From positions 22,302 to 42,498 of the forward strand of contig MGXX01000048.1 in the NCBI GenBank assembly GCA_001801515.1: 20,197 bases of DNA, written 5' to 3'. Both the position numbers and the translations under genes were made by a program. Source of the stretch: Gammaproteobacteria bacterium RIFCSPHIGHO2_12_FULL_38_11 (lineage in GTDB: Bacteria; Pseudomonadota; Gammaproteobacteria; Coxiellales; Coxiellaceae). This document shows positions 7,932 through 13,654 of this stretch, one piece after another (the first letter of the stretch is position 1; every line of letters starts with the position of its first letter). The notes under the pieces are model-generated. The model was not told where the DNA came from, searched no databases, and was given only the letters and a program-made list of their open reading frames with translations.

Positions 7932-8780
7932 CTATTTAAAATGCAAAGTAAGCTGTTTATCAAGCGCAAGTTGATGCGCATCTGCTTGCATTTCTGCTCT
8001 CGTTGCAACCGGAAGGTTGTCTGCAACATGGGTGTAATGAATTATGATGGGTTTAACCTCTAATTGGGATAAGCCATCTAACATATCTTTACAATGTCGA
8101 TGACCATCATCCATAAAAAGAATTTGTTTTGCTTCTTTTAAAATATTTTGTCCTGTTTCTGTTTCTCGAAAAGCCATAAAACAGTCTTTTTTAGAAAGTC
8201 CGCTACAATAAATAACACCGTGGGCATAAACGGCATTGTCATCTAAAACGTTTTTTTTATCAACTTTTAACGTGAGTGGAAAATCATTATAGCCAGAAAA
8301 TAAAATATTTAATTCACGCAAACGCTGTGTGGTGAATACATTTAATCGAGCTGAACGTGCTGTTAAGCCCACAAAGGGAATATTTGCACTATTTAATTCC
8401 CGTAATGCGGTTAAAATATCATCGTGCGTCGTGGTATGATTTACATGTTGTTGTACAGTACAATATTCTGCTACCAGCATCATGCAAAGTTTTTCATACT
8501 CAGGTGATTTTAAATCGAGTTGTTGCCAAATCGTTCTAAACCAAAAATCACTGGCGTAGCCAGATTGCCTTTTTTCAAGTGTTTTTTTATAGCCCAGTGT
8601 CAGCATTAACGTGTCATCGATATCTAAAATAACCAATGATTTTTTTCCGGATTGAATAAGGTTTCGAATCGATTTTAAAAAATCAGTGGATTTGTGAATA
8701 CTTGATTGTCCAGTCAGTACAGGACTTCTGGCAAAAAAAACAGGGCGATGTGAAATTTTATGGGGTACTAGTTTACGCAT
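7932..8780 (-). CDS. DUF2608-type HAD-superfamily protein
   Basis: A 282-residue protein with a complete set of HAD motifs: motif I DIDDT at residues 53-57 (Asp53 nucleophile, Asp55 acid/base), motif II Thr140 in VGLTARS, motif III Lys197/198 in LSKKD, and motif IV Asp224-Asp225 in LFMDDGHRHC. The overall pattern resembles DUF2608, a family I associate with Legionella, Coxiella and Chlamydia-like bacteria; its substrate is unknown. Family knowledge suggests phosphatase chemistry; nothing here identifies a substrate. No signal peptide or TM segment is visible, so it is probably cytosolic unless exported by a specialised system. AGGGG lies 7 bases before the ATG. A TATTAT -10 (near 8815-8820 on the minus strand) with a weak TTCATC -35 17 bases upstream could drive it. 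It is convergent with the efflux operon. Confidence 0.8.
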   Translation of the reverse strand: MRKLVPHKISHRPVFFARSPVLTGQSSIHKSTDFLKSIRNLIQSGKKSLVILDIDDTLMLTLGYKKTLEKRQSGYASDFWFRTIWQQLDLKSPEYEKLCMMLVAEYCTVQQHVNHTTTHDDILTALRELNSANIPFVGLTARSARLNVFTTQRLRELNILFSGYNDFPLTLKVDKKNVLDDNAVYAHGVIYCSGLSKKDCFMAFRETETGQNILKEAKQILFMDDGHRHCKDMLDGLSQLEVKPIIIHYTHVADNLPVATRAEMQADAHQLALDKQLTLHFK

Positions 8781-8895
8781 TTTTAATCCCCTGAATTTAT
8801 TAGTGGATATTTTAAATAATACTGTAGATTATTTTTCTGATGAATACTACATGCTTAGATTCGCGGATTATTTTAGATGAGGAGCAGAGGTTTTC

Positions 8896-9051
8896 TTGGA
8901 ACAAGGCGATATGCTATTTAAGCCGTTGAAGCGAAAAGCAGAACGTATTCATGCGCCATTTGTTTTTGAATTTAAAAAGCATTTTACAAAATCAGTTACT
9001 GAAAAATTAGATGTTAAAAATACAACCATTCATCTTACTTATGATGAATAA
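8896..9051 (+). CDS. Possible small or truncated ORF, unknown
   Basis: A 51-codon frame from TTG 8896 (AGAGG 5 bases upstream), or 46 codons from ATG 8911. The product is basic and soluble, containing LKRKAERIHAPFVFEFKKHF, and ends TIHLTYDE. Directly after the stop, a shifted frame reads on plausibly (TWEETEKFERDRA), so this may be the 5' remnant of a longer gene broken by a frameshift near 9050. I do not recognise the family. Whether it is expressed is open. Confidence 0.3.
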   Translation: MEQGDMLFKPLKRKAERIHAPFVFEFKKHFTKSVTEKLDVKNTTIHLTYDE

Positions 9052-9408
9052 CATGGGAAGAAACTGAAAAATTTGAGCGCGATAGAGCATGTAAAAATGA
9101 CCATTGATTTAGAAAAACGCTGTTGCGCCAATGAGTAATTGAGCTATCGTTGTAAAATCTGGTTTAATACCCGTTCTTTGAAAAACTGGAGAAATAATCG
9201 TGGCAAAAGAAACTGGCGTTGTAAATTGGCTAACGCGGTTTTTATTATTCTAAAAGCATTGGATCAAGCGAAGTTATTCGAGAAAATAGATAAAAAACAA
9301 AATGTTACAGGCATAAAAAACCCCGGATTCATCACCTAACTTCATAGGGAGAGGAGTTGCCAAGGGACTGTAAATGAATTATAGGGTAAAACTATGCAAA
9401 ATAGAAGC

Positions 9409-9453
9409 AAAATCACCAAAATCACCGATATTTCAATAAAATATTTCAATAAA
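9409..9453. repeat. Two adjoining tandem duplications upstream of the 9525 promoter
   Basis: AAAATCACC occurs twice in tandem (9409-9417, 9418-9426). After one G, ATATTTCAATAAA occurs twice in tandem (9428-9440, 9441-9453). Both duplications are perfect, and the second ends 4 bases before the proposed -35. They could be paired regulator sites or an UP-like AT-rich element, or simply recent slippage duplications. Confidence 0.85.
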
Positions 9454-9457
9454 AGAG

Positions 9458-9485
9458 TTGCCCCCCCCCTCGAAATCAGTATACT
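9458..9485 (+). promoter_or_regulatory. Promoter with C9 tract in the spacer (candidate phase-variable switch)
   Basis: The -35 is TTGCCC (9458-9463) and the -10 is TATACT (9480-9485), spaced by 16 bp. A run of nine C at 9461-9469 forms the end of the -35 and the first six bases of the spacer. The start codon lies 40 bases after the -10. Gain or loss of a C would change the spacer length and so promoter strength, as known for the Neisseria porA and opc promoters. The elements are visible; switching is inferred. Confidence 0.6.
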
Positions 9486-9524
9486 GAAAAAAAACCTTTA
9501 AAAAATTGACTGGAGAAAGATAGT

Positions 9525-9929
9525 ATGAAGAAAATTTTATTTTTCGTAGTGAGCGTTTTTGTTTCTGGCAGTGTCTTGGCCAATAATGTCTGCCCATCTA
9601 CCATTTCCTGTAATGTACAACCCAATAATAAAACCACTTGTACCGGCTTAGATTCATCCTGGAAATTTGAAGTCGACCCTGTTGGGATCAAGGGACAGCA
9701 AATCAATATGCCATTGACTGCAATACAAGCCACCAGAAACACCCCAAAAAGCAACAGAAACTATTTATATTGTTTCTATAGTGGCTCGCCTCAATCCAAT
9801 GTTTTCTTTTTTATTTATCAACCTAAGGCAAGCAGATTAGGCGGAAATGGATGGGTGCCCTCTGAAAGCAACCCGAAATATCAAGATGATTGCAAACCAC
9901 TCTCACCTGCTAACTGTTATACCGAATAA
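9525..9929 (+). CDS. Small secreted six-cysteine protein, unknown function
   Basis: A 134-residue protein from ATG 9525, with GGAGA about 9 bases upstream. The signal peptide MKKILFFVVSVFVSGSVLA is followed by a mature part starting NNVCPSTISC. The mature 115 residues carry six cysteines, three near the N terminus, one in LYCFYSG and two near the C terminus (DDC and ANC), so three disulfides are plausible. The LYCFYSGS...IYQP pattern recalls small secreted beta-rich proteins of Legionella/Coxiella relatives (DUF3757-like), but I cannot confirm a family. It is a single-gene unit with its own promoter carrying a C9 tract and a strong terminator. Exported location plus a possibly switchable promoter would suit a surface-exposed or host-facing factor; that is inference. 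Confidence 0.8.
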   Translation: MKKILFFVVSVFVSGSVLANNVCPSTISCNVQPNNKTTCTGLDSSWKFEVDPVGIKGQQINMPLTAIQATRNTPKSNRNYLYCFYSGSPQSNVFFFIYQPKASRLGGNGWVPSESNPKYQDDCKPLSPANCYTE

Positions 9930-9949
9930 AGTAACTTAAATATGAGTAC

Positions 9950-9979
9950 AAGGCCTCATTGCGAGGCCTTTTTTTATTT
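9950..9979 (+). terminator. Rho-independent terminator of the 9525 gene
   Basis: A perfect 8-bp stem AAGGCCTC / GAGGCCTT with a 5-base loop (ATTGC) leads into a T-rich tail (TTTTTTT across the end of the stem and beyond). It lies about 20 bases after the stop codon. The opposite strand has no T-run, so it acts on the plus strand only. Confidence 0.92.
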
Positions 9980-10064
9980 CACAGCGCGTTACGGATATTT
10001 TTTCGCACCAGACTAACGTCGGGGCTTCTGTGTTCATTCACTAGTGCATTGCAAAATCATTCGA

Positions 10065-11447
10065 TTATTTTGTAACAAACAACGCAATCGCCTCAACGTG
10101 TTCTGTATGTGGGAACATATCCATCACACCTGCTTTTTCAAGTGTATAACCCAACGCGATTAAATCAGCAGTATCACGTGCTAATGTAATCGGGTTGCAA
10201 GAAACATAAACAATGCGTTGTGGTTTCCATGTTGTAAAATAGGGCAATATTTCTTTTGCGCCCGCACGCGCTGGATCTAATAAAACTTTGTCGTATTTGC
10301 TTTTACGCCATGGCGCATTTTGCAAATCTTGAATTAAATCTTGCGTGTAAAATTCCGCATTATTAATATTATTTTCTAATGCATTTTTTTTCGCTTGTAT
10401 AATAGCAGATTCAGCACCTTCAATACCAACTACAGTAGCGCAGTGTTTTGCAATAGGTAGAGAGAAATTACCAATGCCGCAAAATAAATCTAATACGCGA
10501 TCCGTTGATTTTAATTCTAATAATTGCATGGCGCGGTCAATCATTTGCATGTTTATTTCTTGATTGATTTGCGTAAATTGATCCGGTTTGAATGACATTC
10601 TAATTGATTGCTGATTTCCAGCTTCCACTCGCTGACGCTCGGGGTTCTGAGTATCGTTTAATGCTATTTCGTAAAATAATTCCTCAGGAACAGCAGGGTA
10701 AAGTGCATGAATTGTTTCAGGGCCTTTTGGTTGTAAATAAAAATGTAAATGATTTTCTTTGGCAAAAGAAATTAATAATTGAATATCGTGATTAGGTAAT
10801 TCGGACATGTGACGAATAATAACTGCCGTTATGGTATCGCCCACGGCAATTTCTAATTGCGCAATATCAGATTTTTTTTCTAGCCGCATTAATAATTCAC
10901 TGAAAGCCTTAATTTTATGACCAATAACCGGATGCAAAATTTCGCATTGGTTAATTAGGGCGACATAACGCGTACCACGCTCACGAAATCCCACTAATAC
11001 AGCGTTTTTCTTGGGTACATAGCGTACTGACAAGCGTGCTTTACGTCGATAGCCCAATGCATTCCCTAAAAGCGGTGGCAATATTTCTTTAGGCTGACAG
11101 TTTGCCTGATGCTGAAAGTGTTCGAGCAATATTTTTTGTTTGTGCCTACGCTGTGCATCATTTGTCATGTGTTGCAAGCTACAGCCACCGCAAACGCCGA
11201 AGTGTGCACAGGGTGGGGTGGTGCGGTTGGGTGAAGGATTTTCAGCTACGTTGACAACTACAGCCTCATCAAATTGACGGTGGATGGCTGTGTATTTGAA
11301 TTGAACGGTTTCAGCAGGCAATGCCCCGAATACAAAGGTAGTTTTTCCGTTGACATGGGCAATTCCACGACCTTCATGGCTCAATTGCGTTATTTCAGAG
11401 GTTATGAGTTCAGTTGAAACTCTTTTGTGGCGTGATTTTCTGGGCAT
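10065..11447 (-). CDS. rlmD: RlmD, 23S rRNA m5U1939 methyltransferase
   Basis: SAM-dependent methylation of U1939 in 23S rRNA (formerly RumA). An N-terminal TRAM domain (about residues 8-67) is followed by the iron-sulfur ligands Cys80, Cys86, Cys89 and Cys168 (CAHFGVCGGC and QCEI), matching E. coli RumA C81/C87/C90/C162. The Rossmann domain has DLFCGIGNFSLP (320-331), DPARAGA (391-397) and the catalytic Cys417 in YVSCNP; it ends DMFPHTEHVEAIALF as in E. coli. It is 460 residues against 433 in E. coli, and about 18 of the extra residues lie at one point (near 262-281), exactly where a 31-bp repeat inserts TQNPERQRVEA. This lies between beta-strands just before FKPDQFTQIN, away from the catalytic motifs, so activity is probably kept. 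In many gammaproteobacteria relA is the next gene; here relA is about 9 kb away on the same strand. Confidence 0.97.
   Translation of the reverse strand: MPRKSRHKRVSTELITSEITQLSHEGRGIAHVNGKTTFVFGALPAETVQFKYTAIHRQFDEAVVVNVAENPSPNRTTPPCAHFGVCGGCSLQHMTNDAQRRHKQKILLEHFQHQANCQPKEILPPLLGNALGYRRKARLSVRYVPKKNAVLVGFRERGTRYVALINQCEILHPVIGHKIKAFSELLMRLEKKSDIAQLEIAVGDTITAVIIRHMSELPNHDIQLLISFAKENHLHFYLQPKGPETIHALYPAVPEELFYEIALNDTQNPERQRVEAGNQQSIRMSFKPDQFTQINQEINMQMIDRAMQLLELKSTDRVLDLFCGIGNFSLPIAKHCATVVGIEGAESAIIQAKKNALENNINNAEFYTQDLIQDLQNAPWRKSKYDKVLLDPARAGAKEILPYFTTWKPQRIVYVSCNPITLARDTADLIALGYTLEKAGVMDMFPHTEHVEAIALFVTK
10621..10651 (-). repeat. In-frame 31-bp repeat, copy A (inside rlmD)
   Basis: On the minus strand the copy starts CTCAGAACCCCGAGCG and ends AGTGGAAGC. 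It matches the smc copy at 28 of 31 positions and is translated in the same frame (PERQRVEA, residues 269-276). The surrounding genes are unrelated, so this is a mobile or spreading short repeat and not homology between the proteins. Confidence 0.85.
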
Positions 11448-11535
11448 AGCGCAGTGTCAGTGTGAGCGTGAATGCGAGTGTGTGAGGCATCATGCAAGAA
11501 AATGCTAAATTTGTCAAAAAATGACGTTGCTTGTT

Positions 11536-11564
11536 TTGATTGTTCAAAATATATACAGTATTAA
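11536..11564 (+). promoter_or_regulatory. Candidate promoter of the 11595 gene
   Basis: TTGATT (11536-11541) and TATTAA (11559-11564) are spaced by 17 bp and lie 30 bases before the start codon. The context ACAGTATTA is shared with the proposed -10 of the DUF2608 gene. It sits in the divergent gap with rlmD. Confidence 0.5.
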
Positions 11565-11594
11565 TGTAATTCAAACAACCCTGAGGAGATGAAC

Positions 11595-12080
11595 ATGAGA
11601 CAAAAAAAAGAGGATTTGTGCACCTTGATTCACACAGCAGAAATAAAATTAGTTCAATATGTTAACGCTCGCAAAGGGGTTGTCAACGGGCATTTACCGC
11701 GCGATAAGGCGTTAACAGCTGCAAAAATTGCTTTGGTAACGCATGCTGAAGATGCGCTTGTTGTTTTAAGGGGTAAAATCAGTGCAATGCATGGTGAAGA
11801 ATTCAATGAAGCGCAAGGTATCGATTCTTTACAGTGTATCTTGTCAAAATTGAAAAATGACGCACGTGATCTTGATACGCAAACCGGGCACCCGCATGCA
11901 ACTTATCAAGAAAGTGTGACTGTTTTTGGGGCTAGCTTTAAAGCATTGCGAGAAACATCGATAGTACAATCGGATTTAATGCAGCAGATTGAAAAATGTG
12001 AGGAGGCTGTGGACGCTTTTTTAAAAGCGCGCGCTTCGATTCCTGCGATGGGTCTGCCAATGCAACCGGGTTATATCTGA
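11595..12080 (+). CDS. Helical protein of unknown function, 161 residues
   Basis: I do not recognise this gene. ATG 11595 is preferred to ATG 11589: GAGGAG at 11583-11588 is 6 bases before the former and abuts the latter. The product begins MRQKKEDLCTLIHTAEIKLV and is soluble, charged and almost wholly helix-forming, with no signal peptide, TM segment or known motif. It ends in a short non-helical tail, ASIPAMGLPMQPGYI. It has its own candidate promoter and a hairpin at its stop codon, so it looks monocistronic. Single-gene helical proteins of this size are common among secreted effectors of Legionella-type bacteria; a structural or regulatory role is equally possible. Confidence 0.75.
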   Translation: MRQKKEDLCTLIHTAEIKLVQYVNARKGVVNGHLPRDKALTAAKIALVTHAEDALVVLRGKISAMHGEEFNEAQGIDSLQCILSKLKNDARDLDTQTGHPHATYQESVTVFGASFKALRETSIVQSDLMQQIEKCEEAVDAFLKARASIPAMGLPMQPGYI

Positions 12081-12116
12081 GATTTTTAGCATCGCGCTGA
12101 AATCTCACTTTCTTGT
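12078..12116 (+). terminator. Possible terminator of the 11595 gene
   Basis: TGAGATTT (12078-12085, containing the stop codon) and AAATCTCA (12100-12107) form a perfect 8-bp stem; inside it AGC and GCT can add a 3-bp upper helix. The following CTTTCTTGT is only partly T-rich, so termination may be weak. Confidence 0.45.
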
Positions 12117-12347
12117 GCGAAATATCTCAACGTACTCCAAGACATTGGATATATTTAAAATAACCAAGCTTTTGATTTTAGATTGGCCTTGAAAATTAAA
12201 TGAGATAAGCAACTGAAAATAGGTAATACATAAAAATATAAAAACAAACGAAATTGTATTTATTTTCTACAACCCTGTTGCTCGAAAAAATAGGTGTGTT
12301 AGCATGTTCCTAAGTCATAAGCAATTTGAAGTTTAGGTTTAACAAGG

Positions 12348-12479
12348 ATGTTGAACCGACCAAAATGTGAAAGACTTGATAGTAGAACTCGTGGTGAACC
12401 GACAAATAACCAAGGAGGATCTGTTATGAAAAAAACAACAAGCTGTAAATCGAGCTGGTATCCCTACTGGGTGCCTTAG
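12348..12479 (+). CDS. Short reading frame: leader peptide or frameshifted secreted-protein remnant
   Basis: A very strong ribosome-binding site (AAGGAGG, 12412-12418) precedes ATG 12426, giving a 16-residue peptide ending KSSWYPYWVP. The same frame is open from ATG 12348 (43 residues, AAGG 1-4 bases upstream). Two readings are possible. First, a leader peptide: its last seven codons are Trp-Tyr-Pro-Tyr-Trp-Val-Pro and an intrinsic terminator starts 45 bases after the stop, the geometry of an attenuator. Second, a broken gene: one base out of frame, from 12455, the DNA reads LVSLLGALASVHSLKCEL, a convincing signal-peptide core, so loss of one base near 12455 would have turned a small exported protein (about 47 residues from ATG 12426) into this peptide. 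I slightly favour the second. Confidence 0.45.
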   Translation: MLNRPKCERLDSRTRGEPTNNQGGSVMKKTTSCKSSWYPYWVP

Positions 12480-12523
12480 CTTCAGTACACTCTCTAAAAT
12501 GTGAACTCCCTAAGTATCGATCA

Positions 12524-12560
12524 AAAGTCTATGGTGCTGCTGGCACCGTGGACTTTTTTT
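12524..12560 (+). terminator. Strong intrinsic terminator after the short reading frame
   Basis: A 14-bp stem (12524-12537 with 12543-12556) includes two G-U pairs and has a TGCTG loop; seven T follow GAC at 12554-12560. The upper stem is GGTGC/GCACC. It separates the short upstream unit from the SPOR lipoprotein gene, unless read-through or attenuation joins them. Confidence 0.88.
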
Positions 12561-12563
12561 GTT

Positions 12564-12569
12564 TATAAT
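12564..12569 (+). promoter_or_regulatory. Consensus -10 hexamer upstream of the SPOR lipoprotein gene
   Basis: A perfect TATAAT lies 28 bases before ATG 12598, directly after the terminator. The -35 position, 17 bp upstream, falls inside the terminator arm (TGGCAC) and is poor. A factor-dependent or weak promoter for the SPOR-smc-zipA-ligA cluster is plausible. Confidence 0.45.
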
Positions 12570-12597
12570 AGATTCTTTATTTTCTCGAGGGAAGTTG

Positions 12598-13590
12598 ATG
12601 AAAATGGATCTAATCAAATCGCATGTTGTTCGGGGTGTAACCGTTATTGCTTTAACAGCATTGATGACAGGATGTCATCCTACGCCATCGTCTGTAAATC
12701 AATCGGCAAATTATGCGCCTGCATGTTCAACAAATCCATACTTAATGAAATACAAGTGCTCGATTAATAAAATTCAAAGTGCCGCAGAAAATGGCAGTGC
12801 TGACGCACAATATGCATTGGGCTATATGTATTATTACGGTATTGGCACGGTACAAGATAAGCAAACCGCTTCTTTATGGATACAACGCTCAGCTGCGCAA
12901 GGGCAACCTTTAGCAAAAAAGGCATGGACATTAATTAATACCGGCGCAACCTTTACGGACTTACATCGTGCAGCAGCAGAAGGCACTGATCAAGGTGTCA
13001 CAGACACAGTGGCAGAGCAAGAACCTGCTGATGTAACACAAATGAATGCGACAAAACCAACGGCGCCTATCTCAACTTATTTACCCGCATATAAGCAAAC
13101 ACAGTCTCAAAACAAATCAAGCACGACCGTTGCAAATAATACAACTGCCACTGCCGTGTCATCAATTAAACGGGTAAGTGATCCTCGTTTGGCAAGCAAT
13201 GCAAAACCGGTTGTTGAAAAAAATTCAACAACAATGGCAGCAGCAGGATCAGCAGTAATGTCGAATAATAGCCAAGTCATTACAGCACAAACATCGCCAG
13301 CAGTTTCTAGTGCTGCTGGAAAATATACCGTGCAATTAATGGGAAGTGAAAAATTAAGTGACTTGAAATCATTTATTGCTGAAAATCATTTGGGTTCAGC
13401 TGCCGCTTACTTTGAAACAAAACTAAATAATAAACCTTGGTTTATGTTGACGTATGGTCAATACTCAACTGAAAAACAGGCAGCGTTAGCACTTGCACAA
13501 TTACCGCGTACTGCACAAGTCAATCATCCTTGGGTGAAAACATTGGCGACAGTGCAACAAGAAGTGCAATCACAAAAAATTATGAGGTAG
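12598..13590 (+). CDS. Lipoprotein with Sel1-like repeat and C-terminal SPOR domain
   Basis: A 330-residue protein. ATG 12598 is chosen over an upstream in-frame start at 12559 (inside the terminator) because GAGGGAA lies just before it and it gives a proper lipoprotein signal: MKMDLIKSHVVRGVTVIALT, then ALMTG-C with Cys26 as the lipidation site. Residues about 60-108 contain a Sel1-like repeat (NGSADAQYALGYMYYYGIG, then SLWIQRSAAQG). A low-complexity Ser/Thr/Ala/Asn linker spans about 120-240. Residues 241-320 form a DamX-like SPOR domain (GKYTVQLMGSEKLSDLKSF, KPWFMLTYGQYSTEKQAA, PWVKTLATVQ). SPOR domains bind denuded peptidoglycan at the division septum, so a septal or envelope role is likely, in keeping with zipA two genes on. 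The membrane side (inner or outer) is not certain; His at +2 does not give an Asp retention signal. Confidence 0.88.
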   Translation: MKMDLIKSHVVRGVTVIALTALMTGCHPTPSSVNQSANYAPACSTNPYLMKYKCSINKIQSAAENGSADAQYALGYMYYYGIGTVQDKQTASLWIQRSAAQGQPLAKKAWTLINTGATFTDLHRAAAEGTDQGVTDTVAEQEPADVTQMNATKPTAPISTYLPAYKQTQSQNKSSTTVANNTTATAVSSIKRVSDPRLASNAKPVVEKNSTTMAAAGSAVMSNNSQVITAQTSPAVSSAAGKYTVQLMGSEKLSDLKSFIAENHLGSAAAYFETKLNNKPWFMLTYGQYSTEKQAALALAQLPRTAQVNHPWVKTLATVQQEVQSQKIMR

Positions 13591-13592
13591 TC

Positions 13593-13623
13593 TTAAGAAC
13601 CTCGAGCGTGAGCAATTGAAAGC
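13593..13623 (+). repeat. 31-bp repeat, diverged copy C (intergenic)
   Basis: This starts 3 bases after the stop codon of the SPOR lipoprotein gene. It aligns without gaps to the rlmD copy at 24 of 31 positions (GAACC, CGAGCGT, AGC and AAGC conserved). It is the only non-coding copy in the window and the most diverged. Confidence 0.65.
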
Positions 13624-13654
13624 CACAAAATATTAATTAAAACAGCGGAATCAC

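Larger units (their letters stand above)
8781..9524. other. Gene-poor region with decayed-looking short frames
   Basis: There are 744 bases without a convincing gene. It holds the 51-codon frame at 8896-9051, then stop-interrupted plus-strand frames to 9339 that I cannot assign. From 9409 it holds the repeat and promoter region of the next gene. A 35-codon frame at 9394-9501 starts 8 bases after AGGG, but it runs through the tandem repeats and the C9 tract and looks like chance. I see no RNA gene and no transposase remnant. Confidence 0.5.

Noticed and set aside
9200..9253. GTG with a good upstream GGAGA and a start resembling cold-shock proteins (AKETGVVNW)
   Set aside because: The frame stops after 17 codons and the next residues do not match the KGFGFI core in any frame. 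The resemblance is too short to call a csp pseudogene.
9394..9501. 35-codon frame running through the tandem repeats and the C9 tract
   Set aside because: It is low-complexity, overlaps the promoter of the 9525 gene, and has no family resemblance. A promoter reading explains the sequence better.
11448..11490. GTGAGCGTGAATGCGAGTGTG upstream of rlmD as another 31-bp repeat copy
   Set aside because: Only scattered GAGCGT/GCGAGT words match. No gapless alignment to copies A or B was found.
12559..12597. Upstream start for the SPOR lipoprotein gene
   Set aside because: That start lies in the terminator tail and over the -10 hexamer and would place extra residues before the lipoprotein signal. 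ATG 12598 has its own ribosome-binding site.
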